Shown: positions 16,490-24,870, counted from the stretch's first letter. The stretch: 64,000 nt of DNA from Geothrix terrae (GCF_022808775.1 NZ_JAKZLA010000001.1:434001-498000); one strand, 5' to 3'. Numbers and translations are program-made. The notes: generated by a model from the letters alone, not told the origin.

Positions 16490-16602
16490 CAATGCGTCCG
16501 GGGGTTCCGCGCTTCGCGCATACCCCCGGGCCCCCGCGCGAAAGCCCGGCATGGCCGGGCTTTCGCTTGCACCTCTCCCCTGCGGTCAAGGCCCGGTCGA
16601 GG
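16490..16602. terminator. Convergent intergenic hairpins
   Basis: Between the tRNA-Gln element and the convergent minus-strand gene. A perfect 13 bp stem with a 3-base loop lies at 16538-16566 (GCGAAAGCCCGGC/GCCGGGCTTTCGC). A second CG-rich inverted repeat sits just before it. It probably acts as a two-way terminator. Confidence 0.55.
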
Positions 16603-17124
16603 CTAAGCCGCGTCGTGGGGTCCGACCGGAGGGTGGAAGGACCGCGCATCGGTCCAGGCTTTGATGAGGTGGGGCTTGGCGTGCTGGTACCAGTAGCGGA
16701 TCAGGTCGATCCGCCGGCGGTCCGATTCGCCGGCCAGGAAGGCTCCGTCGGCCATGGCGAAGGATGCGTCGACGCCCGGACCCAGGACATGGAAGCGGGA
16801 AGCCCCGCGTTCATCCAGCCCGATCACGATCCGCAGGCCACTCACGGCGCCCACGGTGCCCTGCCCCGCCAGCAGCAGGGGCTCCGCCCCATCGAAGAAC
16901 ACGCACACGCCACTGTTCAGCACGGTGGCGAGGTGCTCCTCGAACGCCTCGAAGCTGGAGAGCTCCTGCAGCCGATCCAACTGAAGAACCTGGCGGGCGT
17001 CGTCTGCCGCGGACCCTGCCAGGGGGACCTGCCACCCCGCCCGCTTCGGCCTGAGCCACGGGGCGTAGGCCGCCACGCGCGCTGGGGCCGAATGGGGCTG
17101 AAGATCGCTGGAAAGGAATGGCAT
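16603..17124 (-). CDS. Hypothetical protein, DUF4160-like C-terminal half
   Basis: 173 residues. The C-terminal ~70 residues (RFHVLGPGVDASFAMADGAFL...RRRIDLIRYWYQHAKPHLIKAW) follow the pattern of DUF4160: an HFH-like entry, a strand pair, then a basic helix ending in a conserved Trp. DUF4160 genes often accompany toxin-antitoxin modules, but no partner is seen here. The N-terminal half is not recognised. ATG 17124 has GAGGAG about ten bases upstream; the ATG at 17151 is an alternative. It is the last gene of the low-GC accessory block. Confidence 0.5.
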   Translation of the reverse strand: MPFLSSDLQPHSAPARVAAYAPWLRPKRAGWQVPLAGSAADDARQVLQLDRLQELSSFEAFEEHLATVLNSGVCVFFDGAEPLLLAGQGTVGAVSGLRIVIGLDERGASRFHVLGPGVDASFAMADGAFLAGESDRRRIDLIRYWYQHAKPHLIKAWTDARSFHPPVGPHDAA

Positions 17125-17422
17125 AGCGGGCGGGCTCCTCGCGGGACCCACCCATGAAACCGGACCTGAGGCCGCTCAGCAGCAGAAACGGCCGAACGGT
17201 CGTTTCTGGGGGCCGAATGGTTGGAACGGCTTGAACCGTGCTGAGCGGCCAGTTGATGCAGCGGCAGGGCATGGCGCCAGTGGCCCCGCTTGCGCGGAGG
17301 CGTTGAGCGAATCTGAGGGCCTGAGAAGCCAAGCGAGGACATGAAGACGACGCATGCCGGACGCGAGCTGAGCAGAAGGGTGGGCTCACGCGCTGCCAAC
17401 GGTTAAAAATGCACATTCCCAG
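17125..17422. other. Gene-poor spacer in the accessory block with a degenerate attC-like site
   Basis: No coding frame with support. It contains the half site described at 17359-17385, a similar motif at 17299-17320 (GGCGTTGAGC, spacer GAATC, then TGAGGGC), and a 12 bp inverted repeat (GGCCGCTCAGCA near 17171 and its complement near 17240). These look like decayed recombination sites. Confidence 0.4.
17359..17385 (-). repeat. attC-like half site C, degenerate, behind the RidA gene
   Basis: On the plus strand the arm 17359-17373 (ending GAGCTGAGC), a 5-base purine spacer and box GGTGGGC (17379-17385) match the equivalent halves of sites A and B. The box differs from GTTAGGC at two positions, and no clear partner arm was found, so the site is probably decayed. 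It lies about 40 bases after the RidA stop, where a cassette attC is expected. Confidence 0.35.
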
Positions 17423-17890
17423 TCATTTAGCGGGATCAATGACTGCTACAGCCTCGATCTCGATCAGCAAATCCGGGCGAGCGAGACGAGATACCTGGAC
17501 GAGACTGCTCGCTGGGTGGTGTTGGGTGAAATAGGTGTCTCGGACATCCCGGAAGGCTTGAATATCTGAAACGTCGGTCATGAAGACTGTGATTTTAACA
17601 ACATGATCAAGGGTCGCTCCAGACGCCCTGAGCGCTGATTGAAGGTTCTCGAACACCTGTCGAGTCTGGGTTTTTAGATCCCCCTTGCCAACGAGGGCCC
17701 CATCCTTGTCGAGCGCAATCTGACCGGAAACATATAAGGTTCTACCGCCTTCAACCTCCACGACATGAGAGTAGCCATTGGGTTTGGGTAAGGTGGCGGG
17801 ATTCAGGTATCTCACGACTGGCTCCTTGTGAGCGCATCCGGCAAGGATGATGAGAAAACATGGAAATAGAAGGAGGATTCGTCGCTTCAT
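17423..17890 (-). CDS. RidA/YjgF family protein with lipoprotein signal
   Basis: 155 residues. Residues ~28-155 are a RidA domain (GGRTLYVSGQIALDKDGALVGKGDLKTQ...VFENL, DHVVKITVFMTDVSD, FPxxHHPASSLVQVSRLARPDLLIEIEAVAV) with the conserved Arg of the imine-hydrolysis site. Unusually, it starts with a type II signal peptide (LLLFPCFLIILAGC, lipobox LAGC), so it should be a membrane-anchored lipoprotein, while most RidA proteins are cytosolic deaminases for reactive enamines. GGGAG lies five bases before the ATG. It sits between attC-like sites. Confidence 0.88.
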   Translation of the reverse strand: MKRRILLLFPCFLIILAGCAHKEPVVRYLNPATLPKPNGYSHVVEVEGGRTLYVSGQIALDKDGALVGKGDLKTQTRQVFENLQSALRASGATLDHVVKITVFMTDVSDIQAFRDVRDTYFTQHHPASSLVQVSRLARPDLLIEIEAVAVIDPAK

Positions 17891-17933
17891 GTCCACTCCC
17901 TTCAGCTGAGTGATTGTCTTGAATGCGGGCTTA

Positions 17934-18053
17934 GGCTGACGAAAGAAGCCAATCGACCCAACCGCGGCCGGGCGATGGGAGGAGGGCGGAAATCTCAGCC
18001 ACCACGGAGCGCACGACAGGGGCGGCGGGGTCGCATTGAGCGAAAGGTTAGGC
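17934..18053 (-). repeat. attC-like recombination site B, behind the ankyrin gene
   Basis: About 120 bp. Outer boxes: 17934-17940 (GGCTGAC) and 18047-18053 (GTTAGGC, matching the GTTRRRY core), pairing at six of seven positions with one wobble. Inner arms: 17948-17959 and 18028-18041 form 12 base pairs with two unpaired bases (18034 and 18039) in one arm only. Purine spacers of 7 and 5 bases separate box and arm. One-sided extrahelical bases and an unpaired spacer are hallmarks of integron attC sites. The side carrying the extra bases implies cassette orientation on the minus strand, the strand of the genes. Confidence 0.6.
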
Positions 18054-18068
18054 CCACAGGCCGAAGGT

Positions 18069-18569
18069 TCAAGCGCGCACCCCATGTCGAAGGAGGGCAT
18101 CGACGCCAACGGAATGCCCAAACCGCTGCCCTTCCTCGAGCGGCGTGGCGTAATGATCGATGCGGGTCCGGGCGGAAGCATCCGCACCTCGGGAAAGCAG
18201 AAGCTTCACAGCGTCCCCATCCTCGTTCGAGACTGCAAAGTGCAAGGGAGTGTAATCGTTCACCCCCCGCTGCTGGATATCTGCGCCGAAATCGAGAAGC
18301 AGCTGGATTCGGCTGCATCGGTCCTGGTGATTGGACGTGAGCGCGGCAAACAAGGATGGAAAACCCGAGTCTGGGTAATTGGGATCAGCCCCTAATTGCA
18401 AAAGTTCCCTCACCAGAGAGATCGGCGAATGATAGAGCGCATAATCAAGGCAGTAATCGCCGCATTCCCCCCGTGGTGAATTGGGGAAGTCGATAGGGTC
18501 CCCGAGCTCGCTGCGAATCGCCCGCAGGTCACCTTCTAGGAATGCAGAATGGATCCGACCGTAGTTCAT
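18069..18569 (-). CDS. Ankyrin-repeat protein
   Basis: 166 residues. Ankyrin repeats are visible at about 50-70 (VRELLQLGADPNYPDSGFPSLFAAL), 85-105 (RIQLLLDFGADIQQRG) and 108-130 (DYTPLHFAVSNEDGDAVKLLLSRGADASAR). No signal peptide or catalytic domain is seen, so a protein-binding role is likely; the partner is unknown. No Shine-Dalgarno precedes the ATG. It is flanked by attC-like sites on both sides, as expected for a gene cassette. Confidence 0.85.
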   Translation of the reverse strand: MNYGRIHSAFLEGDLRAIRSELGDPIDFPNSPRGECGDYCLDYALYHSPISLVRELLQLGADPNYPDSGFPSLFAALTSNHQDRCSRIQLLLDFGADIQQRGVNDYTPLHFAVSNEDGDAVKLLLSRGADASARTRIDHYATPLEEGQRFGHSVGVDALLRHGVRA

Positions 18570-18587
18570 GTCTGGATGATGGTGGAT

Positions 18588-18708
18588 GTCGGGCGAAGGA
18601 GGCTCACGGAACCGCTCGCATCAAGATGCTGTACGGTGACTAGGAAACGGGGGTCTGAGAGAACGAAAAACAATTCAGGGAGGGTCCGAGCTGAGCGGAG
18701 AGTTAGGC
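18588..18708 (-). repeat. attC-like recombination site A, overlapping the HNH gene stop
   Basis: About 121 bp. Boxes 18588-18594 (GTCGGGC) and 18702-18708 (GTTAGGC), with the HNH stop codon TAA lying inside the latter, as is common in cassettes. Arms 18602-18613 and 18683-18696 form 11 base pairs with three extra bases (18689-18691) on the same side as in site B. Spacers are again 7 and 5 purines. Length and layout match site B although the sequences differ. Confidence 0.55.
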
Positions 18709-19683
18709 ATCAATGCTATCGGGAGTGCCAAAATAGCGATCACGCGAGAATCGAACCTGAATAAATTTATCTAGGCCAGGATAGGGACGAGCTATTCGCT
18801 CTGCCCCTCGGTACTCAACACGATATGTCTTATAGGTCATATCCATGTAAGGGCCTCCCATTGTTAGAGCGACGCCTTCTTTGATCCGATAGCTGGGCAT
18901 TAAATATTCGCGAACCATGTCGCAAACATAATTTACAGCTCTTGTCAGTTCAAGGGTCAGGTCTTGGACTAGGTCTACATGGAAATCGAATTCTTTGCTT
19001 AATTCATCATAGAGTTCTCGATCGTCGCGAACCTCACGATAAAATTTTGAAGTTTGCCAAAGGTGACCACCACGCAATTCTGCATGCTCATTAAATACAA
19101 GCATAAGATCTTGCAGAACTAACCTGAAATTTGAAAAAGATTCTTCGAGTCTTATATTTCTCTGCGGCCAAACTCTGGATAACAACCACCCGGTTAATTC
19201 CTCAAGGTCCATTTTGACTTCAGAATTTAAAGATGGTTGTCCGGAACCTAACAACCATGATGTCCATTCCTTCCATATTTTTAAATTTGCTTTTTCCGAC
19301 CAAAGTTCGACATAATCGGCATATATTTCATCGTCTCGTTGCTTCTTGGGATCATAATCGAGTTGAGTGCGGACCCAGACCTCATGGTCCGATTTAATTG
19401 TTGTCAATCGATCAATAGTGAACAAATTGATTTGATCATCAATCTGCTTATGATGAACATTACACAGGAGAATCAAGTTGGAATATTTATCTCGTTGATC
19501 TAAGGGAAGATCACTGTCTCCTCTTGGACCATCAGCGTTTTGAGCAACGACGTGGCAGGCCTCGCCAACTATCGATTCATCATCCGTCTCGCTAGCATCC
19601 ATAACCAATTCGCGGCGGCAGATCGCGCATCGGTTTGCGGATCTTCCCCAGAGCATTTTATGGGTTTTTAATGTAATTGTCAT
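18703..19683 (-). CDS. HNH endonuclease-domain protein with uncharacterised C-terminal region
   Basis: 326 residues. The N-terminal HNH fold shows CAICRRELV, GEACHVVAQNADGPRGD and NLILLCNVHHKQID (two CxxC-like zinc positions and the catalytic His). The following ~230 residues (WVRTQLDYDPKKQRDDEIY onward) match nothing I recognise; they are mostly helical and end in beta-like segments. The gene is clearly AT-richer than its neighbours and uses many A/T-ending codons, a sign of transfer. Such HNH plus sensor arrangements occur in anti-phage nucleases, but no SAVED or other known sensor was recognised, so a defence role is only a possibility. Confidence 0.75.
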   Translation of the reverse strand: MTITLKTHKMLWGRSANRCAICRRELVMDASETDDESIVGEACHVVAQNADGPRGDSDLPLDQRDKYSNLILLCNVHHKQIDDQINLFTIDRLTTIKSDHEVWVRTQLDYDPKKQRDDEIYADYVELWSEKANLKIWKEWTSWLLGSGQPSLNSEVKMDLEELTGWLLSRVWPQRNIRLEESFSNFRLVLQDLMLVFNEHAELRGGHLWQTSKFYREVRDDRELYDELSKEFDFHVDLVQDLTLELTRAVNYVCDMVREYLMPSYRIKEGVALTMGGPYMDMTYKTYRVEYRGAERIARPYPGLDKFIQVRFSRDRYFGTPDSIDA

Positions 19684-19920
19684 AAGAAAGCATCCTTGAT
19701 GCCTAGTTATATCTGGAGGGCGATTTCAGTCGATTTCGAAACTGCCAAATCTGGCTCATGGTGAAATATAAATGCTGAAATAATCGTGAGATCAGAAAAC
19801 AAGTATGACCGAATGGATGGACTAAATAACCTAAGTGGATGTGAATGGCTACAGGCAGGAAATAGCAATAGCGGTTAAAAGAATCTGAGAAGGTCCGAGG
19901 CCCTCCTTCCTTCTCTCAGC
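19684..19920. other. AT-rich intergenic boundary of the accessory block
   Basis: No gene seen. It holds the upstream region of the HNH gene and, at about 19886-19918 on the minus strand, an imperfect hairpin (CTGAG...AAGG / CCTTCTCAG) followed by a T-rich run that could terminate the kinase gene. Composition changes back to high GC at 19921. Confidence 0.45.
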
Positions 19921-21822
19921 TCACAGCGGGAACCTCAACCCCTTGTCCCCTCGCACCTCCACGGTCTCGCTCTTGCTGCCTTTGGGGCCTCGGACGGTGA
20001 TGGTGTGGCGGCCTTCGGCGAGCTTGACGCCGCTGCCGTCGCTTTCGATGCCGGTGTCCTGGCCGTCCACGAGGACCTTGCCGGTGCCGGGGAAGGTCTC
20101 GACGGTGAGGGTGGCGAGGGCGGGCAGGTTCAGGGGCAGGGTCTGGCCGGCGGTGACGCTGAGGCTCCGGCTGTCCTTGAAGTAGTGCCTGGCGCTGGCC
20201 AGCTCCACCTTGTGGGTGCCGGGAGGCAGGGGTAGCTTGGCGCCGGGGGCGAGATCGCCCATGTCCTTGCCATCCACCTTCACGCGCACGCCGAAGGCGC
20301 CGGCCAGCTTGAGGGTTCCGGGGGAGTTGGGGTCCAGGGCCGGTTCCTGGCGCGTGTCGGCGGTGGAGGCCTCCTTCAATTCGAAGGCACGGCCGGCCGG
20401 GACCTCGCCGGGGGCGAAATCCGAGGCGAAGCCCAGCTGCTCTTTGGTGAGGGTCAAGCGGTGGGGCTGGCCCTGGTTCCAGCGCACCTTGAGGGGCGTC
20501 ACGCCCTCCTGGGCCTTCTCATCCAGCACCACCGTGGCTCCGGGCGGCACGGAATCGATGACCTCCTCGCTGATGATGGGCTCCAGTGGGAAGACGGGCG
20601 GGGCCTCACCGGGCTTGAAGGCATAGGTCAGGGGCCGGAAGCCCTTGAGCTCGAGCCGCAGGGTGTCGCCCGCCTGGAGGGGCTGGTTCATGGGCGTGGC
20701 GCCCACGGCCAGGTCGTTCACGAAGACCTTGGCGCCCGTGGGCTGCGAATTGATCTGGAGGCGGGCGGCCTTCGGGCCCCGGAACATGAACCAGCCACCC
20801 ACGGCCAGGATGGCCACGGCGGCCGCCGCGATCCAGATCCGGCCGGCGCCGCGGGGCTCGGGACGGGCCACCACCATGGTCTCGTCGTAGGCGGTGGAGC
20901 GGATGGCCGGGATGGGAGCCTCGCCGTTCATCTTGAGGATGCCCAGAAGCTCGCGGCGGTCCTCCTTGGCGATGTCGGTCACGGCATCCAGCAGGTCGCG
21001 CACGAAGGCCGTGCAGGTGGGGTGGCGGTCCTCGGGATGCTTGGAGAGCACCTTGTCGAAGACCCGGTGCCAGCCGTCGGGAAGGACACCCAGCACCGGT
21101 GGCTGCACCTCCACGGGCGGCTCGTTGACGATGCGGTAGAGGATGGTGTTGATGGAGGTGCCGGGGAACGGGGACTGGCCGCTCATCAGCTCGAAGACCA
21201 GCACGCCGAAGCTGAAGATGTCCGAGCGGCTGTCCACCTTGCCTTCGCGGATCTGCTCAGGGCTGGCGTAGCTGGGCGTGCCGAGGAAGGTGCCCGTCTG
21301 GGTGAGGCTGGCGTCCTCGCGCTTGGCGATGCCGAAGTCCATGAGCTTGGTGCGCCCGTCTTCGCCCACCATGACGTTCCCGGGCTTCACGTCCCGGTGG
21401 ACGATGCCCTTGGCATGGGCGTGGTCCAGCGCTTCGGCGATGCCCGCGGCGATGCGGAGCTTCTCCTTGTTCGGCAGCGGGCCGCCTTCCTTCATCAGCC
21501 CGTCCAGAGGCTTGCCGGGCACGTACTCCATGGCCAGGAAGGGGCCGTGGCCCTCCTCCTCGCCCACATCGTAGATGGCCACGATGCCGGGGTGGTTCAG
21601 CAGGCCGGACACCTCGGCCTCGCGCTGGAAGCGCATCAGGTGCTCGTGCTGGTCGGCTTCGGTCCGCACCGCATCCAGCTTCATGAGCTTGATGGCCACC
21701 TTCCGCTTGATGCGGGGATCCTCGGCGAGCACCACGCTGCCCATGGCCCCCGAGCCCAGGAGGCGAAGGACCTGGTAGCGACCGATGGTCCTGGGGAGGT
21801 TCAAGTTGTCGAGGTCGGCCAT
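19921..21822 (-). CDS. Transmembrane Ser/Thr protein kinase with PEGA repeats
   Basis: 633 residues. The Hanks-type kinase domain (1-285) is intact: LGSGAMGSVVLAED, VAIKLMK, HRDVKPGNVMV, DFGIAKR, the activation loop GTFLGTPSYASPEQ and DIFSFGVLVFELMSG. One transmembrane helix (IWIAAAAVAILAVGGWFMF, about 330-350) leads to an extracytoplasmic region with three or more PEGA-like units (INSQPTGAKVFVNDLAVGATP, VPPGATVVLDEKAQEGVTP, FPGTGKVLVDGQDTG). PEGA domains are thought to bind envelope or surface-layer ligands. Transcribed singly, divergent from the glycosyltransferase. Confidence 0.93.
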   Translation of the reverse strand: MADLDNLNLPRTIGRYQVLRLLGSGAMGSVVLAEDPRIKRKVAIKLMKLDAVRTEADQHEHLMRFQREAEVSGLLNHPGIVAIYDVGEEEGHGPFLAMEYVPGKPLDGLMKEGGPLPNKEKLRIAAGIAEALDHAHAKGIVHRDVKPGNVMVGEDGRTKLMDFGIAKREDASLTQTGTFLGTPSYASPEQIREGKVDSRSDIFSFGVLVFELMSGQSPFPGTSINTILYRIVNEPPVEVQPPVLGVLPDGWHRVFDKVLSKHPEDRHPTCTAFVRDLLDAVTDIAKEDRRELLGILKMNGEAPIPAIRSTAYDETMVVARPEPRGAGRIWIAAAAVAILAVGGWFMFRGPKAARLQINSQPTGAKVFVNDLAVGATPMNQPLQAGDTLRLELKGFRPLTYAFKPGEAPPVFPLEPIISEEVIDSVPPGATVVLDEKAQEGVTPLKVRWNQGQPHRLTLTKEQLGFASDFAPGEVPAGRAFELKEASTADTRQEPALDPNSPGTLKLAGAFGVRVKVDGKDMGDLAPGAKLPLPPGTHKVELASARHYFKDSRSLSVTAGQTLPLNLPALATLTVETFPGTGKVLVDGQDTGIESDGSGVKLAEGRHTITVRGPKGSKSETVEVRGDKGLRFPL

Positions 21823-21945
21823 GCCAGCATCCTACCGGACGCATCGGGATGAAGTGGTAGATTGTCATGTTTTTCGTGGTTTTTCCGACTCCCCATGGCA
21901 CAATAACGGCAGGTCCGCTGGCCCGGGCCGTGGGAGGTTTATTCC

Positions 21946-23472
21946 GTGATGGAAGTCGTCAAGACCATCGTGCTCGGCACCTACTTCACGCTGCTCACCA
22001 TCCTGAGTATCTACGGGGCGCACCGCCTCTGGATGCTGCTGCTCTACTACCGCCACAAGAAGGACGTGCCGCAGCCCGTGGGCGACGCGACCTACCTGCC
22101 GGTGGTCACCGTGCAGCTGGCGGTGTTCAACGAGATGAACGTCATCGAGCGCCTCATGGACCACGTCGTGAAGATGGACTGGCCCAAGGAGAAGCTCGAG
22201 ATCCAGGTGCTGGACGACTCCACGGACGAGACCGTCAAGGTGGCCAGCGCCGTGGTGGACCGCTACAAGGCCCTGGGCTTCGACATCCACTATCTGCACC
22301 GCACGGATCGCACGGGCTTCAAAGCCGGCGCCCTCTCCGAAGGCCTGAAGGTCGCCAAGGGCGAGCTGGTGGCCATGTTCGACGCGGACTTCTTGCCCAC
22401 CGAGGACTTCCTCCGCAAGGCCGTGCCTCACTTCGCCGACGGGAAGGTGGCCTTCGTCCAGGGCTGCTGGGCCCACCTGAACCGCGAGTTCTCCCTGCTG
22501 ACCCAGGTGCAGGCCATCCTGCTCGACGGCCACTTCGTCTTCGAGCACACGGCCCGCCACCGGTCCCATGCCTTCTTCAACTTCAGCGGCACCGCCGGCA
22601 TGTGGCGCGTCTCCGCCATCGCGGACGCGGGCGGCTGGGAGCACGACACCATCACCGAGGACGCGGACCTGTCCTACCGCGCCCAGCTCAAGGGCTGGAA
22701 GGGCGTCTACCTCAAGGACCTCGTCGTTCCCGCCGAGCTGCCCGTGGAGGTCAACGCCTTCAAGAGCCAGCAGCACCGCTGGGCCAAGGGCAATGCCCAG
22801 GTCATCCGCAAGCTCATGAAGACCATCTGGAAGTCCGACGAGAGCCTGCACACCAAGCTGGAGTGCTGGTTCCACCTGACCGCCAACTGCAACTACATCC
22901 TGATGGTGATCCTCAGCGTCATCATGGTGCCGAGCATGATCTTCCGGGCCGGGACGCCTATGCACGTCCTGCTGCTCACGGACGGCCCCTTCTTCCTGCT
23001 GAACGCGGTGAGCGTCGGCCTCTACTTCGGCCTCTCCCAGAAGGAGCTGACCGACAACACCGGCTGGAAGACCCGCCTGAAGTACATCCCCGGCCTCATG
23101 GGCCTGGGCATCGGCCTCGCCCTGAACCAGGCCAAGGCCGTGATGGAAGGCTTCTTCACGGACGACAAGGAGTTCAAGCGCACTCCCAAGTACGGCGTGG
23201 ATGCCAACGGCAAGTCCGTCACCAAGCGGGCCTACAAGGTGCCCAAGAGCCTGCTGACCTTCCTGGAGCTGGGCTTCGCGATCTACTACTTCGTCGCCCT
23301 CTTCGTGGCCATCTACATCCGCAAGTGGGCCTCCGTGCCCTTCCTCTGGCTCTTCTTCAGCGGCTTCTCCTACATGAGCATCCTGTCCCTGGCCGACGTG
23401 AAGCTGTTCCGCCGCCTGGCCATGGATGAGCCTGTGGACGACGCCCAGAGCGCCTCGAACTTCGTCCAGTAG
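21946..23472 (+). CDS. Membrane GT2 glycosyltransferase, cellulose/glucomannan-synthase-like
   Basis: 508 residues. N-terminal transmembrane helix, then a processive GT2 domain with LDDST, the DAD motif (MFDADFLPTEDF), TED (ITEDADLSYRAQL) and QQHRW (Q-x-x-R-W). Several helices follow after residue 300. It should polymerise or transfer sugars from UDP/GDP donors at the inner membrane; the polymer is not identifiable, and no BcsB or PilZ domain is attached. GTG 21946 and ATG 21949 are adjacent, with GGGAGG 8-11 bases upstream. Confidence 0.88.
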   Translation: MMEVVKTIVLGTYFTLLTILSIYGAHRLWMLLLYYRHKKDVPQPVGDATYLPVVTVQLAVFNEMNVIERLMDHVVKMDWPKEKLEIQVLDDSTDETVKVASAVVDRYKALGFDIHYLHRTDRTGFKAGALSEGLKVAKGELVAMFDADFLPTEDFLRKAVPHFADGKVAFVQGCWAHLNREFSLLTQVQAILLDGHFVFEHTARHRSHAFFNFSGTAGMWRVSAIADAGGWEHDTITEDADLSYRAQLKGWKGVYLKDLVVPAELPVEVNAFKSQQHRWAKGNAQVIRKLMKTIWKSDESLHTKLECWFHLTANCNYILMVILSVIMVPSMIFRAGTPMHVLLLTDGPFFLLNAVSVGLYFGLSQKELTDNTGWKTRLKYIPGLMGLGIGLALNQAKAVMEGFFTDDKEFKRTPKYGVDANGKSVTKRAYKVPKSLLTFLELGFAIYYFVALFVAIYIRKWASVPFLWLFFSGFSYMSILSLADVKLFRRLAMDEPVDDAQSASNFVQ

Positions 23473-23550
23473 CGCGAGCTTTCGAGCTGGGGCCCTGCCC
23501 CGCCCCGGGTCCTCGTTCCGGTCCGTGCCGGAGGCGTCCCCGGTGCGAGC

Positions 23551-23585
23551 CCATCCACCTGGTACCCCCCATCCACCTGGTACCC
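23551..23585. repeat. Tandem 18 bp repeat before the PHP gene
   Basis: CCATCCACCTGGTACCC occurs twice (23551-23567 and 23569-23585) with an 18 bp period, ending directly before the TTG start at 23587. Part of a 114 bp spacer with no other feature. Confidence 0.8.
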
Positions 23586-23586
23586 A

Positions 23587-24438
23587 TTGATCGACCTCCA
23601 CTGCCATACCCTCCATTCAGACGGCACTGATACGCCAGAGCGCTTGGCGCTGCTTGGCGAGGAAGCCGGGCTGACGGCCCTCTGCCTCACGGACCACGAC
23701 ACCCTGGGCGGCATCCCGGAGTTCCTGGCCATGCAGCCGAAGGTGAAGGTGCGCCTCCTGGTGGGCACCGAGCTGAGCTGTCGCTTCCTGGGCCGTTCCC
23801 TGCACGTGCTCGGTCTCCTGGTGGATCCCGCCGACGCCCGATTCCAGGACCGCCTGGACGAGCTAAGGCTGCGCCGGGATGATCGCAATCGCCGCATGCT
23901 CACCCGCCTGGCCGAGCTGGGCTGCCACATCACCTACGAAGATGTCCAGGCCCAGGCCGAGACCCCCCTCATCTCCCGGGTCCATTTCGCCAAGGCCCTC
24001 GCGGCCCGGGGCTTCGTCAAGCGGGCGCCCGAGGCCTTCGAGCGTCTCATCGGAGACGACTGCCCCGGCTTTGTGCCGCGGGAGGAACTGAGCCCCGCGG
24101 AGGCGGCGCGCTGGATCCGCGAAGCCGGCGGCGTGCCCGTCGTGGCCCATCCGGGACGCTTCGCGGGCGGCTCCTTCCGCTGGGACGAGGCCATGAAGGA
24201 TCTCCAGCACGAAGGGATGGAGGGCCTGGAGGGCTACTACGGCGAATACCGGGCGGCGGAGCAGAAGCACTTCGTGGCCTTGGCGGCGCGCCTGGGCATG
24301 GTGGTCACCGGTGGCAGCGACTACCACGGCGCCAACAAGCCGGGCCTGCGCCTGGGCGCGGGCCGGGGCGGCCTCAAAGTGCCGGACAGCCTTCTGGACG
24401 ACCTGGAAAGACAGCAAAAAGACGGAACTTACCACTGA
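23587..24438 (+). CDS. PHP-domain phosphoesterase (RNase AM / nucleoside bisphosphatase-like)
   Basis: 283 residues. Metal-binding motifs of the PHP fold are intact: HCHTLHSDGTDTPERL, LTDHDTLGG, GTELSC, the Arg/His-rich middle, VVAHPGRF and GGSDYHG. The single-domain layout matches YciV/RNase AM and related 3',5'-nucleoside bisphosphate phosphatases rather than histidinol phosphatase. TTG appears to be the start because the first motif HCHTLHS begins only five residues later; no ATG is available. Followed 31 bases later by a response regulator. Confidence 0.88.
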   Translation: MIDLHCHTLHSDGTDTPERLALLGEEAGLTALCLTDHDTLGGIPEFLAMQPKVKVRLLVGTELSCRFLGRSLHVLGLLVDPADARFQDRLDELRLRRDDRNRRMLTRLAELGCHITYEDVQAQAETPLISRVHFAKALAARGFVKRAPEAFERLIGDDCPGFVPREELSPAEAARWIREAGGVPVVAHPGRFAGGSFRWDEAMKDLQHEGMEGLEGYYGEYRAAEQKHFVALAARLGMVVTGGSDYHGANKPGLRLGAGRGGLKVPDSLLDDLERQQKDGTYH

Positions 24439-24469
24439 TTGCCGATAGGCTGGTGCAAACGAGGCAGCC

Positions 24470-24868
24470 ATGGCAGAGCGAATCCTCCTGGTGGAGGACG
24501 ACCCGATCAACATCAAGTTCATCCAGACCGTGCTGATCAAGAAGGGCGGTTACGAGGTGCTGGTGTCGGAGGAAGTTGATGAGATCCTCCGGCTCGCCCG
24601 GGAGGCCGACCTGAAGGCCATCATCATGGACGTGAGCCTTTCCCGCTCGAGCTACCAGGGCCAGAAGGTGGACGGGATCTTCATCACCAAGCTGCTCAAG
24701 GGGGACGAGGCCACCCGCCGGATTCCCGTGCTGCTGGCTACCGCCCACGCCATGTTCGGTGACCGGGAGAAGTACCTGGAGCTGACTGGCGCAGAAGGCT
24801 ACATCTCGAAGCCGATCCACGATCCCGCGGCCCTCATCGAGGCGGTGAAATCCGTCGCCGGAGCCTGA
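24470..24868 (+). CDS. Stand-alone receiver-domain response regulator
   Basis: 132 residues, receiver only (CheY/DivK type). Acidic pair EDD at residues 9-11, phospho-acceptor Asp in IIMDVSLS near residue 52, Thr/Ala switch LLATAH and Lys in ISKPI near 110. No output domain, so it acts by protein interaction. No kinase is adjacent; truA begins two bases after its stop. Confidence 0.92.
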   Translation: MAERILLVEDDPINIKFIQTVLIKKGGYEVLVSEEVDEILRLAREADLKAIIMDVSLSRSSYQGQKVDGIFITKLLKGDEATRRIPVLLATAHAMFGDREKYLELTGAEGYISKPIHDPAALIEAVKSVAGA

Positions 24869-24870
24869 AG

